From the NCBI GenBank assembly GCA_902590775.1, contig CACIYC010000005.1:1-64000 (forward strand): a DNA stretch of 64,000 bases, written 5' to 3'. The number at the start of each line of letters is the position of its first letter. Position 1 is the first letter of the stretch. The notes below the pieces were generated by a model. The model did not search any database and was not told the DNA's origin. It worked only from the letters and a program-made list of their open reading frames with translations. Below are positions 34,463 through 43,427 of the stretch, one piece after another. The translations under genes and the position numbers were made by a program. Source of the DNA: an uncultured Prochlorococcus sp. (GTDB lineage Bacteria > Cyanobacteriota > Cyanobacteriia > PCC-6307 > Cyanobiaceae).

Positions 34463-35116
34463 TTGAACCTTGTACTCACAGATTGAGTGAAGCTAGTAAA
34501 AAAACCTTTTTTGTGAGCTTTTTATTCGGAAATAGAAAAAACATTAGATTATTTACTTATTTGAATTTTCTTAAGAGCATTCTTTTTTCTGTTTGTAATT
34601 GCCTTAGCTGCTTCTTAACGGTGATCCCTATGTCGATTTGAGGAAGTCTTGTTATTCATTTAATTTTCAAGCTCATTGACGCTTGTGAGATTTTTAAATT
34701 AAATGACTTGAAAAAGGTTTTTGTTTGTTGCAATCGATTAGACATAAGATGTCGGAACCTTATTGGACTCCTCACAAATAAAATATGGTTCTGATTTTGA
34801 GGAGTCTTCGTGATCTACAAGGACTCCTCCTAAAAAAATCTAATGAAACATTTTCTTTAGCCATAATCTTAGCTCTATAACTAATTAGATTGATTTTTGA
34901 TTTAATTGATAGATTTGCTTGAAACCGCCTAACAAACTTCTTTTATAAAAAGTTAATTGCTACTTTTAATTTGTAGATTGAATAGAAAGATACTTTTTTT
35001 GTTAATCTATAATTAAAGGCATATTTCTCTTTAGATATCTTTCTTGTATTAAATTTTTCATATTTCTAGAACTTATTAAGTATAATTATATAATAAAAAA
35101 TAGTTTTATTATTTTA
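34463..35116. other. Intergenic stretch with alternative hairpins
   Basis: About 650 bases without a gene. It contains the GACTCCTC/GAGGAGTC repeats at 34766-34829, listed separately. The rest is AT-rich. Confidence 0.45.
34766..34829. other. Mutually exclusive hairpins (GACTCCTC x2, GAGGAGTC x1)
   Basis: TGAGGAGTC at 34798-34806 can pair with GACTCCTCA at 34766-34774 or with GACTCCTC at 34822-34829, but not both. This is the geometry of an attenuator or riboswitch expression platform. No gene follows within 280 bases on the plus strand. Confidence 0.4.
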
Positions 35117-35500
35117 ATGAAATCCAAGCTTACTTTTATTTATGATGGTGAGTGCCCTTTTTGTAATCATTTTGCTGAATTGCTAGAATTAAAAAGTGGT
35201 TTTACTGATATTTCTATTTTGAATGGAAGGGAGAACCCTTCAGAAATCAAGATTTTGTATGAAAAAGGTTTTGATTTAGACCAGGGTGCAATTCTTATAA
35301 ATAATTATGAGATCTTGCATGGTGCCAAAGCAATTAGTTTTCTTTGTTCTAGAATAAAAGATCCATCTGATGCATTATTAAAAATAATTTCTATAACATT
35401 TTCATCTAGCAGCAGGTCACATTTTTTGTTCCCTTTTCTTCTTTTTGCTAGGAGAAGCATCCTTTCTTTTAAAGGGGTTCCTTGGAAATTGGTTTTCTAA
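35117..35500 (+). CDS. DCC-family (DUF393) thiol-disulfide protein
   Basis: 127 residues. YDGECPFC at residues 9-16 supplies the C-x2-C of the DCC family, with an aromatic end (RSILSFKGVPWKLVF). Such proteins are predicted thioredoxin-like oxidoreductases. Slightly shorter than typical. Cytoplasmic. Confidence 0.8.
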   Translation: MKSKLTFIYDGECPFCNHFAELLELKSGFTDISILNGRENPSEIKILYEKGFDLDQGAILINNYEILHGAKAISFLCSRIKDPSDALLKIISITFSSSSRSHFLFPFLLFARRSILSFKGVPWKLVF

Positions 35501-35522
35501 TTTAGAAAACCTATTTATGATT

Positions 35523-36029
35523 TCATTTAAGAGAATGATTTTTATTTTTTCTTGAAATTATAAAAGCTATTATTCCGGTAAAGGAATTATAAAAAGCTTT
35601 ATTGCTATGATTGAATTTAATAGAAGGGAAGAAGAAGTTGCTTGTAATGAGGATTGTCAAGAGTGCAATAATTCCAAGTATTAGTGATCTCTGCCGAATT
35701 GCCCAGAAAACACATAAAATAGGTGAAACACATGCACAGATTAGTCCAATAAGCAAAGGATTGCATTTAGATCGTCTGTAGTGAAAAATAGATAATTCTT
35801 TCTTGCAATTCTTAATTTGGGATTTATTAAGCCTGAAGTATTCAGTTTGAGGAATCCTTTCATTTTTATATCGTTTGTGTAAGCGTTTTTCTAGTTCTTT
35901 ATATCCATCAATTTTTAAAACCTTTAAGATTTGATCTGGCTTTAGCACCTTCATCCTTTGCTTGAAATTTCTTGTGACTCCTATTTTATATAAATCCTTA
36001 TTCCGGATTAGATAGATGATACCTATCAT
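35523..36029 (-). CDS. Membrane-anchored T5orf172/GIY-YIG-like protein
   Basis: 168 residues. The N-terminal ~75 residues match the T5orf172 branch of the GIY-YIG fold: IYLIRNKDLYKIGVTRN, then ELEKRLHKRY and TEYFRL. Conserved Tyr, Arg, His and Glu positions appear kept. Residues 90-155 are hydrophobic (three or so helices). The family is often nuclease-like, but linking it to a membrane tail is unusual. A paralogue is at 54235. Confidence 0.7.
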   Translation of the reverse strand: MIGIIYLIRNKDLYKIGVTRNFKQRMKVLKPDQILKVLKIDGYKELEKRLHKRYKNERIPQTEYFRLNKSQIKNCKKELSIFHYRRSKCNPLLIGLICACVSPILCVFWAIRQRSLILGIIALLTILITSNFFFPSIKFNHSNKAFYNSFTGIIAFIISRKNKNHSLK

Positions 36030-36223
36030 CTTGCTTTAATTCCTATTAATATCTTAGTTGCTTTTGTTTAATTAGGGAAGTCTTTAAAATATTCTAATTT
36101 TAGTTTAATACCCTTAAGCTAATATTCCTTTTTATAAAATAAATTTTATTTTTTCCTTTAGATCTTATTAACTGCTTTTATCTAGTGTTGAAAAACAAAG
36201 ATAAAACTCAGGTCAACATACAA

Positions 36224-36265
36224 GAAATTGCCAGAGGGCAAAAAGAAAAGCCTTCTGACAATTTC
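36224..36265 (-). terminator. Hairpin downstream of 36289 gene
   Basis: GAAATTG-CCAGAGGGC pairs with GCCTTCTG-ACAATTTC (mostly paired, two non-Watson-Crick positions). It lies 23 bases past the stop of the minus-strand gene at 36289. T-run weak. Confidence 0.5.
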
Positions 36266-36288
36266 GAAAATAACAATATTTTGGATTT

Positions 36289-36474
36289 TTAATCTTTGAC
36301 CGCTGCTTTGAGGATATCCTTTGCATAGAAACTGTTATAGCCTTCTTTTGCTCTCCAACGGAAAAGAATAATGTGAACAGGGATCACGAACAAGGCATGG
36401 AAAAAAGTAAGAAGGAAGAAATCCCAAGGGATTCCTGGTTGCCCATACATCGCGAAAAGAGGTGATAAGTGCAT
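36289..36474 (-). CDS. 61-aa membrane protein
   Basis: MHLSPLFAMYGQPGIPWDFF, then a hydrophobic stretch (LLTFFHALFVIPVHIILFRW) and a polar tail (RAKEGYNSFYAKDILKAAVK). One helix. Followed by a strong hairpin. No family recognised. Confidence 0.55.
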   Translation of the reverse strand: MHLSPLFAMYGQPGIPWDFFLLTFFHALFVIPVHIILFRWRAKEGYNSFYAKDILKAAVKD

Positions 36475-36814
36475 TGAGTCAGTTGATCCGTTTATTCATT
36501 AATGATTTTGCCTCTAATCTTCCTTGTTAGTCATATCAATATTTAAAAATTAATACCTATTAAAAATATTGCTTTCTTGTTGGATTAAAAACGAAGCGCA
36601 ATTTTAAGCTGTAATGAAAAAAAAATTCAATGTTTAAGAGCTTCTGAGTCCACTTTAATAGGGAGTTTGTTATTGAAAAATGCTTTTTCGGCTTTTAATT
36701 CAAAAAAGGGGAATACGTTTCACGACATCATTGCTACCTAGAGGAGGATGAAGTTTTAGGAATCTGCAAAACTCTCTATATCAATGTATTCTCAATTGTT
36801 GTAGAGAAGAAGAC
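36475..36814. other. Intergenic stretch, nothing seen
   Basis: About 340 bases. GAGGAGG at 36740-36746 precedes only a short frame. No gene-like ORF. Confidence 0.35.
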
Positions 36815-37546
36815 ATGCAGACTTCTTGCTTGTCTTCAAGAATGAATAGCTCAGAAATGTTGGATGAAAATTTTGACCATCTTCTTTTAAATTTTTCAAA
36901 ACCTAATTATCGTGAATCAGCTTTTGGTAAGAATTGTTCTGAAAATGATTTTCTTGGTTTAGATCATGGCAATTATCGGCTATGGCTTTTAGATAATTTG
37001 CTTCCTAATACACGTTTAATAATTGAGCCCAAAATAAAAGGGAGTCCAGTTTTGCTTGAGTATGCAAATGGAATTTTGGCACGAGCCATTAATCAAGATG
37101 GAATGGAAAAAACTTCCCAAATTTCTTTTATTGAAAATGTTCCTAAAATTATTCCAATAGTTAGGAATTTGCGGATTCGTGGTGAAATCTATGCTCAGGG
37201 TTTTTCAGCTATTAAGTCAAGGAGATTGACTAAAAAACATCTTGCCGAATATTTTCCTAATGGAAAAGGTATTCGGTTCTCAAGCTTTCAAATTTTAAAT
37301 ACAGATTTAAACCATTATTCCCAATTAAAAGAATTAGATAAACTTGGGTTTGAGATTCCTCCAAATGAGTGCACTCGGATCATTGCCAACGAAGTCGAAA
37401 TTTATAGGCAATTGTGGAAAGCCAAAAAGCTTTTTAGTGAATTTCCTACTGATGGAATTGTCCTTAAAGTAAACAGTCGGAAGTGTCAAAAACAATTAGG
37501 TCAAAGTTTATATTCGTGTAATTGGGCTTATGCCATTAAAGATTGA
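36815..37546 (+). CDS. Stand-alone NAD-DNA-ligase adenylation-like protein
   Basis: 243 residues matching only the nucleotidyltransferase part of LigA. Motif I reads EPKIKGS: the adenylated Lys is kept, but the following Asp of KxDG is Lys. LRIRGEIY (motif IIIa), DGIVLKVN (motif IV) and WAYAIKD (motif V) are kept. The Ia, OB, zinc-finger, helix-hairpin-helix and BRCT domains are absent. It may be a diverged adenylyltransferase or a decayed ligase copy. Start could also be ATG 36842. Confidence 0.7.
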   Translation: MQTSCLSSRMNSSEMLDENFDHLLLNFSKPNYRESAFGKNCSENDFLGLDHGNYRLWLLDNLLPNTRLIIEPKIKGSPVLLEYANGILARAINQDGMEKTSQISFIENVPKIIPIVRNLRIRGEIYAQGFSAIKSRRLTKKHLAEYFPNGKGIRFSSFQILNTDLNHYSQLKELDKLGFEIPPNECTRIIANEVEIYRQLWKAKKLFSEFPTDGIVLKVNSRKCQKQLGQSLYSCNWAYAIKD

Positions 37547-37593
37547 TATGAAATATTAAAAGAAAAATTGCTTTGGATTTTTTTCATCCTTAA

Positions 37594-37752
37594 CTAAATA
37601 GGACTTGGGGCATATTGTTCTGAAATAACATGCGTGCCAGGTCCTCTCCCATCTTGGTCGTCATCGTCGTCCTCAAATCCAGAAATAAGCACCCATATTC
37701 CTCCAAGAGACAAGAGAGCAGAAAAAGTAATAGCAGTTAAATCTGATTCCAA
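37594..37752 (-). CDS. 52-aa membrane protein, TTG start
   Basis: A hand-read ORF: (M)ESDLTAITFSALLSLGGIWV, then LISGFEDDDDDQDGRGPGTH and VISEQYAPSPI. One helix and an acidic tail. Two codons upstream an ACG lies where an ATG might once have been. No ATG is available before the stop. Confidence 0.5.
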   Translation of the reverse strand: MESDLTAITFSALLSLGGIWVLISGFEDDDDDQDGRGPGTHVISEQYAPSPI

Positions 37753-37927
37753 AGCCGTAAAATTTTCAAATCACTATAGGTGATTATTCCTAAAGGTGTG
37801 GAATGTTTATTCTCTTTTTAGGATTTCGAACATGCAATAGTGTTTTGCAGCTATTAATTGCTGATGATTTCTTGAAATAATTTATCCTTTATTGTCATAA
37901 AAGAGAGCCTTTATTTATGATTGAATT

Positions 37928-38074
37928 ATGAATAATTTTTTTTCTGTTTTAGATCCAAATATAAAAGTCTTCTTGGGAATTGCTTTTACTTTGGGACCTA
38001 TTTGTATTTTTTCTCTTATTCTTTTACTTAAAAGGATTGAGAGGGATTCTCCAGATAGAATTAGATGGCGTTAA
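37928..38074 (+). CDS. 48-aa membrane protein
   Basis: A hand-read ORF: MNNFFSVLDPNIKVFLGIAF, TLGPICIFSLILLLKRIERD, then SPDRIRWR. One helix and a charged tail. No family recognised. Confidence 0.5.
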   Translation: MNNFFSVLDPNIKVFLGIAFTLGPICIFSLILLLKRIERDSPDRIRWR

Positions 38075-38374
38075 TCAATTTTATTAAATAAGGCCTTATG
38101 AACAAAACATGCAAGCTTTGAATTTAAAAAGCTTTTAATTATGCATTGTTTAGGAAAATCGATTGAATCTAATAACTCCAGTACACTTCTTTCCTGTATG
38201 TCATTAAAGTCGATAATTCAAAAACTCTGAAAGTGGACTGAGTACTTATTTTGTGCATACATGGCAGACGCTTGGCGTTGTTTTAGGAGATAGCCTAATA
38301 GCCTATGTAAATTCCCTCTAAAGAGATCTGCCTCGACGCCAAAAGCACCCAATTGTCAGTAATACAAATATACT
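38075..38374. other. Intergenic stretch, nothing seen
   Basis: About 300 bases without a gene-like ORF or RNA gene. The minus-strand track ORF at 38295-38540 is a shadow of the next gene. Confidence 0.35.
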
Positions 38375-38635
38375 GTGAAGATGCGAAATGTTTGTATGAG
38401 GCGCTCAAGAGGTTCTCATGAGAGTGATTTGCCTGCCTTCCTTTTTGCTGAGCCTGGTGATTTCGTTGCCATTGTTTATTTTGAGGATGATTTAGCTGAT
38501 TGGTGGGTGGGTCAGGTGATTCATAGGGTTGGAAGTTCATCAGACCCTACAGTTAATACTCTTTTTCAGGTTATTGATATTGATACTGGAATTGTTAAGA
38601 CAGTTAATGCTGATTTTGTTAGAGGTATTGTTTAG
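38375..38635 (+). CDS. DUF3104 family protein
   Basis: 86 residues (GTG start; ATG 38381 is close by). The pattern GDFVAIVYFEDDLADWWVGQ, then VGSSSDPTVNTLFQVIDIDT and VNADFVRGIV matches a small cyanobacterial family I recall as DUF3104. Soluble. Unknown function. Confidence 0.6.
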   Translation: MKMRNVCMRRSRGSHESDLPAFLFAEPGDFVAIVYFEDDLADWWVGQVIHRVGSSSDPTVNTLFQVIDIDTGIVKTVNADFVRGIV

Positions 38636-38798
38636 TTGAATGCTTAAGGGGGTAGTTGGTAAAAATTTTAATTTTAATTGAAGAGTAAAATAGATAAGAT
38701 ATTTATATGTAAATATTTTTCTATTTCTTTAGTTAAAATCTATTGAAAATTTATATGAGATGTATTTATTTATAAATAGAGTCTCTTTTAGGAAAATA

Positions 38799-39047
38799 CT
38801 ATTTTTTATCAAAGGATATTTGTATTTGTGGGTAATTTTTATTTTGATTGTCAAGAAAATCAATCACCATAATCATTAAAGGACTTATAAAGGCAATAGC
38901 AGCAATGAATGCGATTATCCGAGTTGGATTAAAAAAAGTTTCTTTAGTTAGAGGCTCCCCACATTGAACGCACAGTAAGACACTATCTTTACGTCGGCTA
39001 TGAAATTGATAATGTGATGAGCAGTAGGGACAGCTATACCTATTCAT
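38799..39047 (-). CDS. Zinc-ribbon membrane protein
   Basis: ATG 39047 (MNRYSCPYCSSHYQFHSRRK) is preferred. C-x2-C and, after 19 residues, C-x2-C (LLCVQCGEPL) form a zinc ribbon. A C-terminal helix (IIAFIAAIAFISPLMIMVI) anchors it, and the final 18 residues are polar. Function unknown. Confidence 0.65.
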   Translation of the reverse strand: MNRYSCPYCSSHYQFHSRRKDSVLLCVQCGEPLTKETFFNPTRIIAFIAAIAFISPLMIMVIDFLDNQNKNYPQIQISFDKK

Positions 39048-39256
39048 TAGAATTGAGGATAGTAAACACATTATAATGATATGTCTAATTAGTTGTGCGA
39101 CTAAGTAAAAATATTCTCATTAAAATTAAATGCTTTCATATTAGATATGCAAATTAATTTTAGAATGCTTTGATGATTATTTCTAAGAATCAAAATTTTT
39201 TATGTTTTCTAAAAATTAATTCTCTGGGTAGTCTTTTTTGGCTAATCTTTTGTTAA

Positions 39257-39328
39257 GCGGGTGTAGTTCAGTGGTAGAACGTCAGCTTCCCAAGCTGAAT
39301 GCCGCCAGTTCGAGTCTGGTCATCCGCT
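39257..39328 (+). tRNA. tRNA-Gly (anticodon CCC)
   Basis: Acceptor GCGGGTG pairs with CATCCGC (one G-T). The D arm is TAGTTCAGTGGTAGAA, the anticodon arm is TCAGC TTCCCAA GCTGA, and the T arm is CCAGTTCGAGTCTGG. CCA is not encoded. All stems fold cleanly. Confidence 0.95.
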
Positions 39329-39372
39329 TTATTTATAATGAGTCTAATTAGTTTTTAATTCTATCAATGTTT

Positions 39373-39603
39373 CTATAAGCTGGATTTTTTTGCATTTCTT
39401 TGCTCTTTTATTAAATATAGAGTTTCGAGGTCTTGAAATGAGTTAGCAATTTTACGTCTTAAAAAGATTAGGGATTCACAATCCATTTTTGACTCTGAAA
39501 TCATTAATTCAGATTGATTGATTGCGTGTTCTAAATTTTTGATTTTAAGATCTAAAATTTCTGGACATTTTTTGCATTCTTCAATGGTGAACTTATCAAT
39601 CAT
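39373..39603 (-). CDS. 77-aa coiled-coil protein
   Basis: ATG 39603 preferred over the track start. MIDKFTIEECKKCPEILDLK is followed by a long helix (IKNLEHAINQSELMISESKM) and basic end. Two close Cys in ECKKC. Adjacent to tRNA-Gly on the opposite strand. No family recognised. Confidence 0.5.
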   Translation of the reverse strand: MIDKFTIEECKKCPEILDLKIKNLEHAINQSELMISESKMDCESLIFLRRKIANSFQDLETLYLIKEQRNAKKSSL

Positions 39604-39760
39604 AGTAAGCAAGTTCCGATAAGCATGACATCTATTAATAATTCAATTAATTTAGTTTAAGAAAAACATTTTTTCTGAAGTTATTAAATTAATAAAAAGT
39701 AAGTAATTGAACCTTTTTTAATTAAGAGAATATATTTTTAACATAGAAATTAAATCTCAA

Positions 39761-40426
39761 ATGGCAACTTACTTGGTAACAGGGGCTAATCGAGGAATTG
39801 GACTGGAATTTTGCCAGCAGTTAAAAGAAAGAGGCAATGAAGTTATTGCCACTTGTCGCTCTTCAACCAAAGAGCTCGATGAGATAGGTGTAAGAATCGA
39901 AACTGATGTAGATATAACATCAGGAGAATCCGTTTTGAAGCTAGTTCAGGAAATAAGAGGAATGAAAATTGATGTTTTGATTCAAAATGCTGGAATACTA
40001 GAGAAAAACTCCCTGTCTAATTTGGATCCAGAAAGTATCAGACGTCAATTTGAAGTTAATGCTTTAAGTCCTTTATGTTTTACACGAGCGATGCTAAATA
40101 ATTTGACCAAAGGTTCAAAAGTAATTCTTATGACAAGCAGAATGGGTTCTATTGATGATAATTGTTCAGGTAGTTCTTATGGATATAGGATGTCAAAAGT
40201 TGCATTATGTATGGCAGGTAAATCTCTTTCTATTGATTTAAGACCCATGGGAGTATCAGTTGCTTTACTTCATCCAGGCCTGGTAAGTACACGCATGACA
40301 GGTTTTTCGCCGCATGGAATTTCGCCTAAGCAATCAGTTTCAGGACTCCTCGAGAGGATTGATTCACTTACTATTGAGAATTCGGGTACATTTTGGCATG
40401 CAAATGGAGACACACTTGCTTGGTAA
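39761..40426 (+). CDS. Short-chain dehydrogenase/reductase
   Basis: 221 residues. The cofactor-binding TGANRGIG is at residues 7-14, the NAG motif in IQNAGIL, a catalytic Ser region (MTSRMGS), and Y-x3-K in YRMSK. The substrate is unknown; it resembles the sniffer/C-factor-like branch. Cytoplasmic. Complete and ordinary in length. Confidence 0.9.
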   Translation: MATYLVTGANRGIGLEFCQQLKERGNEVIATCRSSTKELDEIGVRIETDVDITSGESVLKLVQEIRGMKIDVLIQNAGILEKNSLSNLDPESIRRQFEVNALSPLCFTRAMLNNLTKGSKVILMTSRMGSIDDNCSGSSYGYRMSKVALCMAGKSLSIDLRPMGVSVALLHPGLVSTRMTGFSPHGISPKQSVSGLLERIDSLTIENSGTFWHANGDTLAW

Positions 40427-40445
40427 ATGAATTTGACAATTTAAT

Positions 40446-40535
40446 GAATTTAGAGTTAAGGATTTAACATTTAAGCCAAGAGATTCTGAAGGAAAGATTA
40501 TAAAAAAACAACCTATTTCAAAACCTTGGCTATGA
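40446..40535 (+). CDS. 29-codon ORF without a canonical start
   Basis: The frame reads EFRVKDLTFKPRDSEGKIIK, then KQPISKPWL, highly protein-like, just after the SDR gene. No ATG, GTG or TTG precedes it in frame; GTT is the nearest candidate. It may be a decayed gene or need an unusual start. Confidence 0.3.
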   Translation, partial: EFRVKDLTFKPRDSEGKIIKKQPISKPWL

Positions 40536-40558
40536 AGTAAGTAGCCAAGTGTTTAAAT

Positions 40559-40741
40559 ATGGAAGCTTTTGCCAGGGTAAGAACTAAATCATTGCTTTTA
40601 AGGCTATGGCCTATAAAAAATGAAATAGCAAATAGTGATAAGGTTGATTTGATTAATCAGAACTCATTTATAGATAGTCGATTAGATGAAAAAAAACAAT
40701 TTTTAGATGGGATTAAAAATGGAGGTGCATGGTTTTCATGA
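40559..40741 (+). CDS. 60-aa soluble protein, unknown
   Basis: MEAFARVRTKSLLLRLWPIK, then NEIANSDKVDLINQNSFIDS and KQFLDGIKNGGAWFS. Charged. ATG start. The C-terminal KNGGAWFS is distinctive. No family recognised. Confidence 0.5.
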   Translation: MEAFARVRTKSLLLRLWPIKNEIANSDKVDLINQNSFIDSRLDEKKQFLDGIKNGGAWFS

Positions 40742-40786
40742 TTTTTTGCCTTAAGCTTTCTTGGTGTTTTTTCTTTGAAAATTTTT

Positions 40787-41299
40787 TTAAGTGTAAGGCT
40801 CTTCCCACATTGGTTTCTTTTGGGAAATGATTTTTGCTGATGGGGGCCTATATGCATGAAGCCTATCAAGTTTTTGCACCCATTCTGCCGTAAAACCTTT
40901 TAGACCTTTAGCTATAGAAGGATGTAGGAAATTTATTTTTTTTCTTAGAACTAATAGTCCTAATACTTTTTCAAATTGATCTTTATCCTTAAATAGGTTT
41001 AGCCAGAAATCATAAATTTCTTCAAGAACTGTTAATGGTAAATCATAGGATATACCTTCTGGTGGAATTTCGATCATGTATCCATCATTTAAGCAATCAT
41101 TCAATAAATTTTCTATATTTATCTCAATAGCATTTAAAATCTTATTTGCAGCATTTAACCCAATCAATTCTTTTCGATAGCATTCAAGAAAAGATTTATT
41201 TGCTTTTAATGGATTTGAAAAACTTGTTAATCCAATTTCCCAATATCCTTGACCACTTTTCTCTCCATTTACTAGATATAAGAATCTAAACTCAGTCAT
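40787..41299 (-). CDS. 170-aa protein, possibly GIY-YIG-like
   Basis: The start FRFLYLVNGEKSGQGYWEIG and the following LTSFSNPLKA loosely resemble the first strands of T5orf172 domains (YLI then KIG-T). The rest is helical and soluble (FWLNLFKDKDQFEKVLGLLV). The resemblance is weak. A Pro/Lys-rich C-terminus ends WEEPYT. Confidence 0.5.
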   Translation of the reverse strand: MTEFRFLYLVNGEKSGQGYWEIGLTSFSNPLKANKSFLECYRKELIGLNAANKILNAIEINIENLLNDCLNDGYMIEIPPEGISYDLPLTVLEEIYDFWLNLFKDKDQFEKVLGLLVLRKKINFLHPSIAKGLKGFTAEWVQKLDRLHAYRPPSAKIISQKKPMWEEPYT

Positions 41300-41685
41300 A
41301 TGATTAGCTAAATTTTAAGAATAATTTTCCAAGCTTTGAATCATTCTTGTATTTATTACTTTAAATTAAATATAAGTAAAGAGCAAGTGTTGTAAATATC
41401 TGTTGAAAAGGTTCATATTATCAAAGTATTGGATTGTTTTACTAAATATTTAATTGATGATCTTTTTGATATTTTCAATGGCTAGGTTGACTTGTTCCCT
41501 TGATTAGGAAAATACTTAACAAAATAAATATAAAAGGGTTATTTCTTATGCTTAAGAGTGAGCAATAAGAAAAAAATATTCTTTTTGATGATTTGTTTAT
41601 TTATTTGAGAATCTTTGGGAGGGTTTGGTTGAAAATTTTTCTTTCAATTTTATGACAAAAGTCTAATTTCAATTTAAATAAAGTT
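41300..41685. other. Intergenic stretch, nothing seen
   Basis: About 385 AT-rich bases with no gene-like frame, tRNA or strong terminator. Confidence 0.35.
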
Positions 41686-41829
41686 ATGGAACATTTCTTT
41701 TATAACATAAAGCATCCAATTGAAGGATGTGCTTATTTGCTTTATGCGGGAATTATTTTTCGCTGGAGATTCCCTAAGGCTTGGAATAAGCTTCTAGAAA
41801 AGATATCTGTAAAGGAATATTCTAGCTGA
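41686..41829 (+). CDS. 47-aa membrane-associated protein
   Basis: A hand-read ORF: MEHFFYNIKHPIEGCAYLLY, AGIIFRWRFPKAWNKLLEKI, then SVKEYSS. One weak helix and an aromatic, basic second half. A small hairpin (CATCTTGT/ACAAGATG) follows at 41862-41880. No family recognised. Confidence 0.5.
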   Translation: MEHFFYNIKHPIEGCAYLLYAGIIFRWRFPKAWNKLLEKISVKEYSS

Positions 41830-42052
41830 GAATATATTTCTATTAGAATAACTTGAATGAACATCTTGTTTTACAAGATGCATGGGGAATTTGATTAAAG
41901 ATAAATAAAAATATAAAGTATAGTTTTTTGGTGTCTTTTATATTAGATTATATACTTTTCAGTTAATTGTTTGTTTGTAATCTTTATTCTGCAATTTTTA
42001 GAATAGATAATGGTTATATATAACTTAATCTTTTAACCTATATAATATCTAA

Positions 42053-42319
42053 TTATCTAAAGCATGTATCTCTAATAATCCTAACTTTTCCAATGACTCC
42101 TCGGTAATATTGTTGTTTGATAATGTATTTTGGAACTAGCTTAAAATTATTTTTAATTAAAGGCTTGGACCATCTTCTGGCTATTATATTTATCGAACAG
42201 GACCAATTCTCTTTATGAAATATTCCTGGCCAAGATATAAATATAAGCAGTATAATACTTGTGAAAATATATAAAAAAATTATAATTAATCTTTTCATTC
42301 TCTTTTTATTCTTATACAT
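42053..42319 (-). CDS. 88-aa anchored protein
   Basis: A basic start (MYKNKKRMKR) and a hydrophobic segment (LIIIFLYIFTSIILLIFIS) form a signal anchor. The rest is polar and basic (FKLVPKYIIKQQYYRGVIGK). ATG 42298 is an alternative start. No family recognised. Confidence 0.5.
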   Translation of the reverse strand: MYKNKKRMKRLIIIFLYIFTSIILLIFISWPGIFHKENWSCSINIIARRWSKPLIKNNFKLVPKYIIKQQYYRGVIGKVRIIRDTCFR

Positions 42320-42429
42320 TGAAAATAGCTTTTCAATTAAAAAATCATCTAAATGCCTTTATTTGAAATGAAACATTTTTCTAAATCAGATATTAAGAGA
42401 ACTCCTTTCTATTTTGAGATAAATCAATT

Positions 42430-42900
42430 TTACAGATTCTTCTCTTCTTCAGATATTTGTTGATTTGGTAATCCAGAATCTGGAGATATGATTTGATTTG
42501 ATTCATCTACGCTGTCTTGAGAAGGCTGGACATCAGTTGGTGCAGAATCTGGAGATATGATTTGATTTGATTCATCTACGCTGTCTTGAGAAGGCTGGAC
42601 ATCAGTTGGTGCAGAATCTGGAGATGGGTTTTCAGTTGTAGTATTTAGGCCACTTTGAGGCTTTTGTTCTTCAATAGAGTTTTTCTCTCCATCAATTGAG
42701 TCTTGATTGTTTCCTTCTTCTAAGAAAATTCCTTTGATTACTTTGAATAGCGATTTGAGATTAGTTAATAAGTCTTTGAGGTTCTCAAAGATTTTCTTCA
42801 GAATAGATTTAATTTCTTTTGCAGGCTCACTTTTATTGGTATATAGGATTAATATGCCAATTCCTGTGAAGAGAAATATAAAAAGAAGAAAAACAAGCAT
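42430..42900 (-). CDS. Anchored protein with 23-aa tandem repeat
   Basis: 156 residues. The N-terminal helix (LVFLLFIFLFTGIGILILY) is followed by a basic amphipathic region (KEIKSILKKIFENLKDLLTN). The acidic C-terminus holds two exact copies of a 23-residue unit containing PDSAPTDVQPSQDSVDES. Probably a membrane-anchored protein with a disordered tail. Confidence 0.6.
   Translation of the reverse strand: MLVFLLFIFLFTGIGILILYTNKSEPAKEIKSILKKIFENLKDLLTNLKSLFKVIKGIFLEEGNNQDSIDGEKNSIEEQKPQSGLNTTTENPSPDSAPTDVQPSQDSVDESNQIISPDSAPTDVQPSQDSVDESNQIISPDSGLPNQQISEEEKNL
42475..42612. repeat. Two tandem copies of a 69-bp unit
   Basis: The unit beginning AGAATCTGGAGATATGATTT occurs twice with a 69-base period; a third partial copy starts at 42613. 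It lies in frame in the gene at 42430 and keeps the reading frame, so copy number can vary by slippage. Confidence 0.9.
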
Positions 42901-42990
42901 TTATGAAATGAATATTTTTCTAAAGATCACGTGTAATTACTTCTTTTTCAAGTATTTAGCAACACCCTTTAAAGATTTTTTCTTATAGTT

Positions 42991-43176
42991 TTATAAGTAC
43001 GGGGTATTTTTTTTATATTTCAAATCAAAAATTATCGACCTAAGGCGAGTTTTTGCTTTCTCTGCAGATGGTTTTATCCCGTGAAATCTTTTCAAATCTA
43101 CTTTTGAATTTGAAGAAAATCGATGTTTCTTTGAGACCAGGTGATGATAAAAAAAATTAGATGATTGAATACGCAT
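42991..43176 (-). CDS. Possible 61-aa basic protein
   Basis: MRIQSSNFFYHHLVSKKHRF, then a basic sequence (KVDLKRFHGIKPSAEKAKTR). Soluble, strongly basic. No homologue recognised; could be a chance ORF. Confidence 0.3.
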   Translation of the reverse strand: MRIQSSNFFYHHLVSKKHRFSSNSKVDLKRFHGIKPSAEKAKTRLRSIIFDLKYKKNTPYL

Positions 43177-43427
43177 GATTTATCAAGGTTTCCTGATGAA
43201 TAATTACTTTTAAATGATTTTTGATTATATGCCTTTCTTAGATAATCATGCTTACTGAATTTCTTTTTAAGAAAAAGCTGTTGGAGTGATTTAACAGTTT
43301 TTTTAAGGAATGGATTCCTAATAAAATCTTAGATTTTCAAGGTTGCTATAACAATTTTTCTTGAAATAAAAAATGTTTTAGAATTTCATAGATATATAAT
43401 GTTGTTTAACCTTGGCCAAAGAAAAAA

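Noticed and set aside
34757-34800. Yfr1-like motif ACTCCTCACA
   Set aside because: Only the motif is present; the flanking stem-loops and terminator of Yfr1 are not.
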